Source of the DNA: Sinohyriopsis cumingii
Lineage: Eukaryota; Mollusca; Bivalvia; Unionida; Unionidae
Length of the DNA: 64,000 nucleotides
Direction: 5' to 3'
Assembly (NCBI GenBank): GCA_028554795.2
Contig: CM068839.1
Span: 16,171,220 to 16,235,219 of the forward strand
The position numbers and the translations under genes were made by a program. Shown here piece after piece: positions 24,636-35,128 of this stretch (the stretch's first letter is position 1; every line of letters starts with the position of its first letter). The notes below the pieces were generated by a model. The model did not search any database. It had not been told where the DNA came from and saw nothing but the letters and a program-made list of their open reading frames with translations.

Positions 24636-24668
24636 GGAATATGCAAGACTGCGTTGATGAAGTCTTAT

Positions 24669-25550
24669 GTTACGTGTTTATGCTCGAATAAACAGTAACA
24701 CAAGAAAGAGTGAACACAACAAGCTTTGAAAAAATATAATAATTTATTTCCCTGGAAAAAATATGTAAAAATGAAAAATATGAACTTACGGTTTTAAGAA
24801 TCAAATCCAAAAATAATCTAAGAATAATCTACTAACAAAAAGTCCTAATAACAAAATGTTCAAATGATTTCAATTTCGAGTCCCGACGAAGAATCCAAGA
24901 TGGAAGGCGATGACGTATGCTGTAACCTGTAGTGTTGAAGTCTACATTTCCTTGTAGAAACAAGAAATATCACTCCGGTTTCTTAAATCTGAATAAATTT
25001 TTATAAGAGCTGTCTTTGTTCAGGAATTTCACATAAGCACACGTATTTTCCAGGAAGAAAAGAATTAATCCTTTTGAATCCAAATAATTTGAAATAACTC
25101 TCAACAGCACAGCATACACCTTCCAGCATAAAGAAAAAGCCCAGCTACTAAGAATATCTCTCCACAACATAGATTATATCGTATTCAAAAACGCAAAAGA
25201 GAGTCACCACGTGATCATGTTACAGAAACTCGTCGAAATTATATACTTGTTTAAGATCACGTACACCCATTGCGGCCATGACGAAAACCAATCAATTTAT
25301 TCTAAGAAATAAAAAAATTAAATCAGTAGTCCCATCATGACCTCGACAACAACCAATCATTTTAAAATTAAACTAAAACTTATTTACGTGGTTGCTACTA
25401 ATTTTGAATCAAGATCAGGACCTAGATCAACACCTGGTGTTTACTAAAACGAACAGTCAAAGTCAAACTATGTTCTGGAAAAAGTATCATCTCTAATGAA
25501 TAAATTTACATTACAATAGCAATTGATGAAAAATATAAAAAATGTAAAAT
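24669..25550 (-). mobile_element. Gypsy LTR inside the old Polinton
   Basis: Similar over its length to 7398-8310; the minus-strand 3' end is ...CACGTAACA. It is followed on the right by internal gypsy sequence. The polypurine region is partly lost. Confidence 0.7.
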
Positions 25551-27245
25551 GTATGCATAAAGCTTTCTTGTTACCGCACACTAATTATGCATGAGGTTAA
25601 AAAGATCTTGTATAAATTACACAGTGTACATGAAATAATACATAGTTGTACACGGTAAAGCGCGTCTGCTATAAATTATCTTTTCCCTTGATGTGCCTGG
25701 TGTCAAGATGATATACCTGTAACAACAAACTCCATCTCAGTATTTGATTTTTATTTTTCATCTTGCCGATGAAAGTAAAGGAGTTGTGGTCACTAAACTA
25801 AATAATCGAAGAATTAGCTGAACTATGGTAAACATCAAAATGTTGTAATGCCAATATCAAAGCCAAACATTCCTTTTCGAATGTTGACTAATTTCTTTGG
25901 TTCTCATTTAATTTCTTAGAAAAATAGCACAAGGAATGATCAAAACTGCTCCAACCCCAGCATCACTTGCATCAACAGACAATTTAAACGATTGGCTGAC
26001 ATTTTAAGGTATAAGAACTGTCGCGCTTTTAAGTATGACTTTTAACTTCTCAAAAGCCTCCTAACATTTTTCAGGCGAAAGGAACATGTTTTTCTTAATA
26101 AATTCGTAAGGGGTTCAGCAATTATAGATAAATTGGAACAAAATTCCCGACAGTATACGGCCATACCTAAAAATCGCATCAGTTACTTTTTATTAACAGG
26201 CATGGGATTCAGAGATGGCCTTGTCCTTAGCATCTATAGGTTTAACTTTTCCATGTCTCACGATGTCTCCAAGAAAAATTACACTAGCACGGCAGAACTC
26301 ACTTTTAGATAAATTCATTGTCAACCATGCATCAGTGAGTCTGTCAAACAATTTCCGAATTTTTTGCTAAATGTTCTTTCCAGATGTCGTTGTAGATGAT
26401 GACATCATTGATGCAAGCATCACAATTGTCAAGACCAGTGGTAATCATATTCATGAGACGTTCAAATGTACTTGGCGACCCTTTGATCCCAAAAGGCATT
26501 ACTTTATATTGGTAAAGTTCATCTGGAGTCACGAATGCCGAAATTTCCTTTGTTCTTGATGTTAGTGGAATCTGCCATAATCCTTTCAGAAGGTCAAATT
26601 TGGTGATATATTTGGCATTCCCGATATTATGAATACGGTCACCGATTCTTGGTAATGGGAATAAATCTGTTTTTGTCACACTATTCACCTTCCTATAATC
26701 AGTACACATACGGAAAGTTTTATCTGGTTTTGGAACAAGTATGCATGGTGAACTCCAGTCACTTTTACTGTGCTCTATAAAATCATTCTCCAGCAAATAT
26801 TGAATTTTTTTTCCCAAGTATTCCTGTTTGAAAGGGTTCATCAAGTACGGGTATTGTTTGACAGGTTTGGAATGTACAATTTCAACGTCATGGAAAATGT
26901 TGCCTGTTCTTGTAGAAACATCTGGAAATAAGTGCACGTATTGTAATGATAACTGTTTAAGTTCATTTCTTTCTTGCTCTTGCAAATGTGAAAGTTTCTG
27001 GTCCAGATCTTTCATAATTTCTGAATTCCGAAGATTTGTCACTCAAATATCAGTAGAATCCGATGATATTCCTTCACTTAGATCTTCACCGAGTGGGACA
27101 GGTACAACTAAATTAATTGCATGTTTAACCTGGATATCTCTTTCAATTTATTCCCAGCTTGTGCAGTTACCAGAGATAAGACAAAGAAAGCTCTTGATAA
27201 GGAAGTATTTCTTTAGCTGACACGTGTATTGGTCAAGCTTTTCAT
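25551..27245 (-). pseudogene. pol: Gypsy pol fragment: reverse transcriptase and RNase H
   Basis: The open frame 26344-27042 carries the RT core: YRKVNSVTKTDLFPLPRI, YITKFDLLKGLWQIPLT (motif A) and FVTPDELYQYKVMPFGIKGS (motif B). The catalytic YVDD of motif C is replaced around INDVIIY. RNase H remnants with stops follow at 25.6-26.1 kb. The 5' part (gag, protease, 5' LTR) is missing. It occupies the place where a 6.8-kb capsid/integrase block sits in the young Polinton. Confidence 0.85.
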
Positions 27246-27334
27246 GAGGTCAGTTTCACTCCTTGTTTGGATCATTGAGAAGGTATTGATCATAGTGATC
27301 CTCTTTTAACCACTCATTCTCTTTATAATCGGGA

Positions 27335-27973
27335 GTAGTGGGCTTTAAATTCATGAGTAAATGGGCGTCTGGGGTTTGAGTGGCATCGTCGTACGCATGA
27401 GTTAGTCAAGGCGTTCCTAACTGTTTGGGTAAGACTTGCACTTGCGATTTATCTCTAGGGCTTTTAAACAAAACCACATAATGTGCATTGAGACTGATGG
27501 TGTGATGGGCTTTATTTTGTTGAAGCACATTTTGGGTGATGTAAATGACACTGGCATTACGATGATGCCCTTTGCGATTAAACCACAGTTTAATTTCTTC
27601 TTCGTCTTTTTCTAACATGTAGTCGAAAATGACCAGATTGGTTTTTACTGGGGTCAGACACGATCCCGTTGTCTTCACCAGGAATGTCTTCCACAAAGAT
27701 GATGGAATCGCCTTGCCTTTCTCGCAAGAGGCTGTATGCCCATTGCTACTCTTTGTAACACCACACGATCCGTTGAGGTGGAAGATCGATCAAATGATTT
27801 TTATATTCGATCCAACGTTTGACGAATTCGGTTTTGCCTGAACTGCTAGGCCCCACTATTAACATGTTAAAGGGATGGCGAAGATAAAAGGCCTCCCAAC
27901 TGGTGCGATCTAAGTGCTCGTCGATGACTTTGAAAGTGGAGGAAGAAGGAATAGGTACAGCAGATGCAGCCAT
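27335..27973 (-). pseudogene. Polinton packaging ATPase, broken
   Basis: ATG at 27973; MAASAVPIPSSSTFKVIDEH and a Walker A at IVGPSSSGKTEFVKR (about residues 43-57) align with the intact gene at 53684-54412. A stop after WCYKE (27746) is followed by further frames (YITQNVLQQNKAHHTISLNA, positions 27406-27696) that continue the homology, so there is at least one stop and one frameshift. FtsK/HerA-type ATPases of this family drive genome packaging. Confidence 0.85.
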
Positions 27974-28045
27974 AGTGCAAGGAATGTCACTTTTGACACG
28001 AAGACAGATAAGACAAGTGTCTTTATAATTTTTTTCGGGACAGGT

Positions 28046-28051
28046 TTATTT
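28046..28051 (-). terminator. Poly(A) signal after the small-gene cassette
   Basis: AATAAA on the minus strand just before the ATPase promoter, same position as 54484-54489 in the young element. Confidence 0.55.
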
Positions 28052-28153
28052 TTTTAAATAAGAACAACACGAAAGACAAAAATGCATAAAAGCCAAATGG
28101 TTAAGTACAGCGTTAGAATACACATCAAAATGATCAGAGTTGAATATAACAAG

Positions 28154-28402
28154 TTACTGTACAAAATGTTTTGGTAACAAAGGTGTCCTAGGTACAGTGT
28201 GTAATGTTCTTACAGTCTCCACATCGGGTACAGTCACACAGGTGTCCTTCCGGAGTGGCCTTTCGGGAATGTCCATGACAATCCAGTCCTGAAGGAAGTG
28301 GTTTTCCTCGGTGACGGGTTCTTCTAGCACTGTCACTAACACATGTTCAAAAGTTACTTTATTCACTGGTCGTTTGAACTGAGAATCACAACTCTTGGAC
28401 AT
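28154..28402 (-). CDS. Unknown small protein (MSKSCDSQF..., 82 residues)
   Basis: Minus-strand frame from ATG 28402. Its middle and end (FEHVLVTVLEEPVTEEN, DTCVTVPDVETVRTL) match the out-of-place tail at 54600-54750 in the young element (PVLVTVPEEPVTQD, DTCVTLPPIELVRTL), which is evidence that it is a real gene retained in both copies. No family recognised; no membrane segment. Confidence 0.55.
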   Translation of the reverse strand: MSKSCDSQFKRPVNKVTFEHVLVTVLEEPVTEENHFLQDWIVMDIPERPLRKDTCVTVPDVETVRTLHTVPRTPLLPKHFVQ

Positions 28403-28632
28403 AATTGGCCACTTCTTTGGTCCAAGCCTCGAAACTCCAATTTTTATATTCACGTACATCTGTCCAGTGAGGGTGTAAGTCACAAGCTACATACACATCG
28501 ATGTTCACATCTTCAGTACCTAAACGTTGACGAATCTTTCTTTCCCCGTAGAGGTCGAGAAGAATCCATATGAAAATGCAAGGCTTTTAACAAAACGAGT
28601 TTCTTGTGCTCATTTAAAGGGACCACTTTCAT
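28385..28632 (-). pseudogene. Unknown small gene, frameshifted
   Basis: ATG at 28632 gives MKVVPLNEHKKLVLLKALHF, which stops after DSSTFRY. The neighbouring frame continues GTEDVNIDVYVACDLHPHWT and ends YVQEL at 28385. One frameshift joins them. It overlaps the next gene by a few codons. Not present in the young element; function unknown. Confidence 0.5.
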
Positions 28633-28853
28633 GTTTTATTTGGTGGCAAGTAATGTTGGTAAAGAGTCCACAAGGAATCGGCTGGTAAACGAAACCACAG
28701 AAAGGAACTCACTAAGACACACACCACACGTCGACTCCAATTCAATGGAAACAGTTCTCGTCGTAAGTGTTGGTAATCCTCCACCGTTTGAATACTCTCA
28801 TCAATTACCCTCCACGGAATCTGTTGTACCACCACTGATAAAGGCCGTGGCAT
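28629..28853 (-). CDS. Unknown 74-residue protein
   Basis: Intact frame from ATG 28853 (MPRPLSVVVQQIPWRV) to 28629, overlapping the next gene's ATG by four bases. A TATAAAA lies only about 12 nt upstream, inside the end of the previous frame, so it may be read from a polycistronic message. Not recognised. Confidence 0.4.
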   Translation of the reverse strand: MPRPLSVVVQQIPWRVIDESIQTVEDYQHLRRELFPLNWSRRVVCVLVSSFLWFRLPADSLWTLYQHYLPPNKT

Positions 28854-28865
28854 GGTAGCCCGTTT

Positions 28866-29247
28866 TTATACCTCTTTTTGTCGGAGGCAATAAGTGTACT
28901 TTCTGCATAGAGATGATCGTACTCCAGTGGCGAGTCTAAATGGTTTGGTCACTAACTTGCACATCACAAGACACCGTTCAGAAGTTTCATCTTGAACTAA
29001 GTTTACGTTGAGCAAAAGATTTTGGTAACCCTCTAACTCTTCCTCTGGAATTCCTTACAGTATGACTACCTTGTAGTAAAAGGAAGCAGTCACAAGAAAC
29101 CAATCTTGCTCGCCCACATCCAGCTTAACAATGTCTGACCACCGGAACACTTTCATCTGAATCATTTGTCTTATAGCATTCAGGTACCAATGGTTTAAAC
29201 ATCGGTGACGTGACAGATGCAGTTGTTCTTGCGTTTCACTTTTATTT
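28866..29247 (-). pseudogene. Unknown small gene with in-frame stop
   Basis: One minus-strand frame reads HLSRHRCLNHWYLNAIRQMI and VFRWSDIVKLDVGEQDWFLV, then TAA at 29055-29057, then GIPEEELEGYQNLLLNVNLV to a stop at 28866. The long shared frame on both sides of one stop suggests a single decayed gene. No family recognised; start not located. Confidence 0.45.
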
Positions 29248-29382
29248 TGACCAGCTTTCGGTAAACGCGTTATCTAAACTACACAGGCAAACTACGAATG
29301 TTCTCTTATAAAGTATCCATGGATCATGTCACTCATTATTTATACCCACGTTAGGGATCACTTCTAATTGTCCTTATTTTAT

Positions 29383-29769
29383 TTACAATCTTCTCCTAGA
29401 GCGAAAGTAATGGACATAGTGAGTAATTTCTGACCACTGCCATTCAGGGTACCGGTCAAAAATGTCAATAAAATCTTCAAATGTAAACAGTATAAAGCGG
29501 AATAATCGGATAAACGCAGTCTTGATCCAGAGAAATCTAACGAGATTGTTGACTTTTTTAATTTTCCTCTTGTGAATTTCTTGACACAAAAGGTCTACAG
29601 TCACCAATGGAGATTTTGCTCTGGCAAGTCCTTGCAAAACATTATTGTAGATCTTCTCTTCCAGATCGTTTGGTATTCCTTGAGTATTACTTTTCAGACG
29701 GGGTTTAAATACTTGTCTCGGCGTTGTCCAATGTTTGACTTCTAGCCAAGCTGGTTTCTTAAACAACAT
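29383..29769 (-). CDS. Unknown basic protein, 128 residues
   Basis: Starting at ATG 29769 (MLFKKPAWLEVKHWTTPRQV), just downstream of the BIR gene. Rich in K/R, with a hydrophobic, aromatic centre (IRLFRFILFTFEDFIDIF) and an arginine-rich end (FRSRRRL). Part of the minus-strand cassette. No homologue in the young element; function unknown. Confidence 0.5.
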   Translation of the reverse strand: MLFKKPAWLEVKHWTTPRQVFKPRLKSNTQGIPNDLEEKIYNNVLQGLARAKSPLVTVDLLCQEIHKRKIKKVNNLVRFLWIKTAFIRLFRFILFTFEDFIDIFDRYPEWQWSEITHYVHYFRSRRRL

Positions 29770-29780
29770 GGTATGCCACT

Positions 29781-30127
29781 TCAATGACTACGTCCCACTA
29801 AAGGTAGGTAGTGACAATGCTGAGAACATCGAGCATGTTCCAGGTAAGCCGAATCTTTCTGATTCCACTCGTAAAGTGACACACCGCAACTGGAGCACTT
29901 GATTTTATTCCCTGTGCCCAAATAGATAAATCCGGCTCTGGCTAATTCTTCGGTGGTAGGTCCTCCCAGATATTAAGGCCATTTTCCTTGGAAAGTTTGG
30001 AATTGACTTTCAAAGTATTCAGGTAATCATACAGGGAACGAATACTCGTCTTTCACAGGTTCATTTCGATGAGAGTACGGTGAAATCCGCTCAATTTTGG
30101 ATGACATCCGTAGGGTGGTAGCTGCAT
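29781..30127 (-). pseudogene. BIR-domain (IAP-type) gene, broken
   Basis: The minus strand encodes ELARAGFIYLGTGNKIKCSS and CGVSLYEWNQKDSAYLEHAR, then CSQHC: the full zinc-binding spacing C-x2-C-x16-H-x6-C of a baculovirus IAP repeat, with the usual AGF.Y.G lead-in and a TFQGKWP stretch before it. BIR proteins bind caspases or IAP partners and usually restrain apoptosis (established). The copy is dead: a TGA after the first 23 codons from ATG 30127, a frameshift, and a TAA at 29973-29975 directly before the core. No RING is visible. It is absent from the young element, where the segment is deleted. Host acquisition is likely, since animals carry many BIR genes. Confidence 0.8.
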
Positions 30128-30219
30128 GGTTTCACGTGGAGGATGACAATGATAATGAAAACCAGTAAAGTGTTAAGGTGTTCTGTAACGAGTGGCATCG
30201 CTTTCGCATCCGTCAGGTT

Positions 30220-30408
30220 TCACACGCACAGCATCACTTTCTCGGTAAGTGTAGTGGTAGTAGTAGTAGTAGTCAAAGCAAAGTTCCCATGATGTGATAC
30301 TGAATCGCTGAGGTCACAGTGTACGGCAGCGCTGTCATCGCAAGGCATAGCTTCGCACTCCACTTGAGAATCCCCGAACTTGAATGAAGTCTGTTTAAAA
30401 GTAATCAT
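30220..30408 (-). CDS. Small acidic/threonine-rich protein (62 residues)
   Basis: ATG 30408: MITFKQTSFKFGDSQVECEA, with a run of threonines near the end (ACT/ACC repeat). The first 25 residues match MNTFRETQNKFRQAQFKCGA of the gene at 54680-54844. A TATAAAAAG lies at about 30463-30471, also inside the 3' end of PolB as in the young copy. Function unknown. Confidence 0.6.
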   Translation of the reverse strand: MITFKQTSFKFGDSQVECEAMPCDDSAAVHCDLSDSVSHHGNFALTTTTTTTTLTEKVMLCV

Positions 30409-30466
30409 CTTTCTCCCTTGGTCTTGGTAGTTACAATTAACTAACGGTCTTGGACGTTGTCCCTTT

Positions 30467-33400
30467 TTATAGGCTGACCAATATCGACGTGACCGTAAAG
30501 TTGTTGGGAAGCCACACTCGCTTCTGGTATACGATTTCATACATTTTTTCCAAAGGCCGACTGAAAATTTGGTGTGTGGGTAAACGTGCAATCTTGTGCA
30601 GCACGTAGAAGGTCGCTTTAAAATTTACATCCTGTCCAGACTGCAAGGCTTCTTTCAACACGCCAAAGTTCACCACTCGACTGGTGCGATAATTGAGAGT
30701 CAATCCTTTCACTTTACACTCGGTGTGCACTTCTCCTTGTTTGTTCAGGTATTCGTAATGTAATTTTGGAACCTCCACTAGCAAAAATTAAAAATCTTAT
30801 CGTCGGGGCGCTTGTGCGTCCAGGTTCCAAAACGGTCTCCTTCGATTCTAGGGTTACAGTGACCCAAGCGATCGATGTAGTTGCAACTGTCCGTGTCAAA
30901 GTACAGAACGCGATCCCCTAACAGTTCTAAAACTTCGTACAATTTTAAGCGAGCATGAGATGTCACGTAAGCCACAATGATAACATTTCCAAATTCGTCG
31001 GCTTCTACAAGGTCCAGTTCTTCTTCGCAATTGACTAAGATCAAGTCCTCATGAAGGACATTCGCGTGTTTCGTATATTAGTTGTTCTAGTAAATCATCT
31101 GGAAATAGCAGGATGGTTCTGTCAAATACTCCGTCTTGGGTAAACACGGTCGTTGTGCCAATTTACCCAAAAAGCAATTTGACATCACTTTGGCAAACGA
31201 TCGCCTTCCTTCCTTTTTCTCCACGTGGTCTAAACAAAAGTGTTGCCTTCCTGCTCCCATTATTTCTCTTTAAATTTCTTTTGGTCTTCAGGAGTATGGC
31301 ACCAGGAAGGATAGCTGTTGGCTTCTTGTTTCAGTTTCAAAAAGGCATCCACTTAGTCGGCAAAAATGTGTTTCTGAGTCCCGTCGCCCTTGTGGTATTA
31401 TTCTGTCTTGGGAAAGTGGTAAATTTTGTACACTTGTAACAGTTGGTATCCCAAGTCCAGAGCTTTGAACAATTCCACGCTGACCCACGTTATCGTCAAG
31501 GCGCGTTCTTCCTGGGTGTGCTGACAATGCTGGTCTTGATTGCACATTTCGGCACAAGTACTGCACAATGGAAACATCAGTTTTCCTTGGCAATGGTGAG
31601 GTAAAAAGAGAGGGTACAAGGCTGTGGGAGCAAGACTTTGCACTTGATCATTCCTTCGTATTGTCGAACGTCGTCCAGGTCGATGTGCTCGGTTAGTAAT
31701 TGCAAGTGCCCTGGGGGAAAGTGGCAATATTTGCACACGTAAGGATACATCGAACACACGTCCAAGTATTTGATTTCTTGTCCTTTCTCCTCATTGGGGT
31801 GGTACAGTAAACAGATGCCATTCGTCCGTCCTCCGTACAAATTATCCCGCGGATTCAGTGGGTCCACCAGCATGTAACTTTCCACGATGCGTTTAAACTC
31901 GGGATCGGTTTTCAAACGGTGATCATACTCGTTTTCCCACATTTCCACCACTTGGTATCCTTGCAGTTCTAACTTCAAGCGTCGCTGACAAGTGGTCTCG
32001 TACAAGTCTTCCATGGTCCATTGTAAAAACTGATTTTTAGTGTCACGTTGAGGGTAGCAAAGGGGAAATCAGTGAAAAAAGCATCCGTTAAACTCGTACA
32101 CGATCTTGGAGTTTTCTAAGTTTAAGTCCCAGCCATCCACAGAATACGTTCCGATGGTCTATTTGCCGCCTCCGTTGCGGGCATGTTGAATCCATTTGTC
32201 TTCTTTGTTATACGAGCAATGTAGCCAGCGTAGGGCTTTGACCGAGTATTGACGTTTGACATGGTCGTTTGAAGGCAGATGACAGCTAGGGTGTTTTCGG
32301 GCATGAATCGTTGGCGGTACACTAAGGAACACGCTTTGGCAATGGAGCATGCTTCATTCAAAGGATTGATCCCTCTGTGTTCCGTGAACAGTTCTCGCAA
32401 TTTTCCACAGCAACGCCTTAAAATGTCCACGTCGGAACGACAATACTTTAACATTTCTTCCTGAAAGTCAAAGGGGTCTGAGGTGTGAGTCTGGTACCAA
32501 GCGTAGAATGCTTCTCGTTGTTCATGCACATGTTGTCGGGGTCGTAGTAGTGAGCCTCAGGTGAATGGGGTAGAACGGCGTTTTATTGGCTTCGGTATTG
32601 AAAAAGTGCGGAAAATAGCCTTTGGTCATTTCTGTCATTCCAAACGTTTTAGGTGTTCAACTCAAAAGTAAGGCCAAGTAAATCATCGAATCATTAAACG
32701 GCATTTGTCCCACTTGCATGAAAATGATTTTGGCTCCGTTCAAAGTCACTTTCGGACGTTCGGTACTTTGTTCCATATAGTATCTCATAGGAAACTGTCC
32801 ATCGTATCCCGAGAAATTGTGAGCCATCACCGTGACATGGCGATGGCAATCTCCGTAACGTTCGATGTCGTCTTGGCTCCACGTTTCGTCGCTGGGGTCT
32901 AAGTTCCATTGGGCGAAATCGGCTAGCGTGTTTGGTCCCCGGAAGATTTTTCACGTCCTCCAGGAATCTTGCTGCGGTGAGGACAATGACAAAAGATAGA
33001 TTCTTGGATGCAGTTATCACACGCTCGATGAGCCACGCAGAAATTTGGAAGGTGAATGCCAGTTTCTTGCATGCATTCGAAATCGAAAAAGATGAAATTG
33101 CCTTTCTTCTGTTCATCTTCTTCGTGTTAGGGCTGATATTTTTTAATGTAGCATTCGTGTTCCAAGTCAACGATTTGGTGACAAATGTGACATCGTTTCT
33201 TTCCTGAACATACGTGCGTCTTGGCATTATTGCTATGTATGACTTGTCCACTAGTAGGGCACAATCTCAGGAGTTGACAAGCACTTTCTGATGTGAACCT
33301 TACGTCTTCAGATGTTGTTGGTAACAGGCAGGGCTGACAAAGGTGTGCTGACAAGCAGAGCAATGCACTCGTTCTTGTCCTTCGTCAAGACAGAGTTGAG

Positions 33401-34386
33401 AAGCCAAACATACTGAGCATTTCTGTCCACAATGCTTGTATTGCTCTCCATTGCTATAGCCATAGACACATTTCTCACAGCAATAACCGTATTCCAGGAA
33501 TGCAGCGATACTGGTGATGGCATCGAAATGTTCATCGTGATAATAGACGTGAATGTATTTTCCGTCTTTGAAATGTTTGCCTCGAAACAATAGAGGTCCA
33601 CGCACCTCATGAGGGTGTACATTCAAGGTGTAGCATGAAGCCAAGACGTCTTGCAATTTTTGCATTTCATGAATGCCTCAGGGTGTGTCTTTGGATAGCC
33701 CTGCTTGCTGTAACAGGAGTTTTGCTGTTCTTGGTTATTTGGCTCGGTTCGATTTTTGAATAGTTTGCCGGGCTCATTTCCATTCTACCATCTCGTTCTT
33801 GTCGGCATACGTTCGTCCTACGACGATGGCACGCGCTAAACACATCTAGTATTGAGGGTTATTAATTCGGACGAGACTCTTTTCGGTGCTGCGAAGGTCG
33901 TCCACCAATAACACTTTTTTACGTCCTGTCCCTTGAGGAAGATACACGTGGTCGTGAACAGTGTCGCTTTTCCATCGGTGATGTGAAACTTGTCGTAGGT
34001 TGTTCCACGTGTTGAATCTTGTAAATGACTTTGGAAGATGTCAGTTCTCCTGGGCTGCTAAACTCGATCCAAACGGGGGACTTCAAACTGTCGTGATGAC
34101 TAGAAAATCTCAAGCGATCGTCTTCTTTGGCTTGACAATGACATTTCAGTGTGGTTAACAAAGAATCCCACACCTCGGTGATGAACCCTATGCTTTCTCC
34201 AACGGTTAATGGTGGTGAATTTTGGTTGGATGTAGGATCTCTGGGTCTGGATTCTGGCTCACTCATGTCTTCAAAAACGCTTGCATGAAGTTGAGCTAAG
34301 ACTTCAGCTACTGTGCTAGGCGATAAATCACGTTTCTGCCTCTTACTTTCTTCTCATTTCTCCACGAAATGATGCGATCATTTCAT
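30467..34386 (-). pseudogene. polB: Polinton protein-primed DNA polymerase B, heavily broken
   Basis: Colinear with 54877-58931 of the young element. Fragments retain the N-terminal region (34266-33919), zinc-ribbon-like cysteine pairs (33665-33127), exonuclease motif III (YCRSDVDILRR), motif A (DVCSMYPYVCKYC) and motif C (YFDTDSCNYI), but many frameshifts and stops separate them. Start homologous to ATG at 34386. At two places where the young copy is broken (near 57835 and 55197) this copy keeps the ancestral open frame, which helps to polarise the changes. Confidence 0.9.
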
Positions 34387-34457
34387 CTTGACTGCAAAAT
34401 ATCAAAAGACTACATTTTGAAAGCCATGGATCCTTTTATATCCATGTCAGACCAGTG

Positions 34458-34466
34458 TATATAAAG
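34458..34466 (+). promoter_or_regulatory. TATA box of the truncated CCHC gene
   Basis: TATATAAAG about 55 nt before the ATG at 34519; same place as 59004-59012 in the young element, divergent from PolB. Confidence 0.7.
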
Positions 34467-34518
34467 GGTCAGTGTTTTCCCTTCCAGTATTCATTTCACT
34501 CTCAAACCGGCCAGAACG

Positions 34519-34655
34519 ATGAAAGAGCCCACATAGATCGAACTTCTCATCAGACCTTTGCGAGGTATCATACGAAAGTTTTCTACAGAGAAGCCGACGG
34601 ACTACTCCCCCTTCTTTCTAGATAAAAGTCAAGATACTTGCTATATATGTTACAT
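34519..34655 (+). pseudogene. CCHC-gene remnant fused to the right TIR
   Basis: ATG at 34519 and about 130 bases homologous to 59067-59193 (GATAAAAGTCAAGATACTTG is shared exactly). After CTATAT the match jumps to TIR sequence, so both zinc knuckles and all genes to the right (59193 to about 60820 equivalents) are deleted. Confidence 0.75.
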
Positions 34656-35122
34656 AAACCCAAAGGCCCTTTTCAGGGCCATTCCTATGCCTAGAAAAGA
34701 TTTACTTTCTTGCCTAAAATTTATTTAGTCGGTTGTATAGTTGTTTGCGTCATAGATTAATATCCATAAATCTGTCTGTATGTTGTATGTGTTATATATG
34801 TCTTTATCTTGCCAATCCCGCTCTTCCAAGCGTTCTAGGTTTTCCCCCGCTGTTTAGTCAAATTGAGGTCAGCCCCTTACGGCATTGTTACCAATCTTCA
34901 GTACCATGACGTCACCGCACCTGTTTCGTTTATATGGCCCCTATACAACAACCCCACTTTCCCTTGTCCGTATACAGTCCCAATATTCCCTATGTTAAAT
35001 TCCCATTGTCCGTAAACGTTCCCAGGGGTGTCTGAAAAATCTTGTCCGTAAACGTTGCCAAGGGGGGGGGGGGGCTGTAATATAGTTTCCCCATTGTCCG
35101 TAGAGTATTCCACTATACTACT
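34656..35122 (-). repeat. Right terminal inverted repeat of the old Polinton
   Basis: Inverted match to 20848-21338. It ends ...CCACTATACTACT before the duplication ATCGCA, and includes a TGACGTCA and spaced GGACAANGGG sub-repeats on the complementary strand. Confidence 0.9.
34665..34680 (+). terminator. Histone-type stem-loop in the right TIR
   Basis: GGCCCTTTTCAGGGCC on the plus strand with CCCAAA before it; GAAAAGA begins 13 nt after the stem. The 3' flank ATTCC is diverged from ACCCA. Confidence 0.75.
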
Positions 35123-35128
35123 ATCGCA
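35123..35128. repeat. Right target-site duplication ATCGCA
   Basis: Matches 20842-20847. Confidence 0.9.

Larger units (their letters stand above)
20848..35122. mobile_element. Old Polinton/Maverick, 14.3 kb, internally deleted
   Basis: Both ends are inverted copies beginning AGTAGTATAGTGG and flanked by the same 6-bp duplication ATCGCA (20842-20847 and 35123-35128). The 5'-AG...CT-3' ends and 6-bp target duplication are the Polinton signature (established). From left to right it holds three small stem-loop-type genes, a fragment of the gene homologous to 46811-47293, a gypsy fragment where the capsid/integrase block should be, the packaging ATPase, a cassette of small genes including a BIR domain, PolB, and a truncated CCHC gene joined directly to the right TIR. 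Almost every long ORF is broken, so it is older than the copy at 43 kb. Confidence 0.95.
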
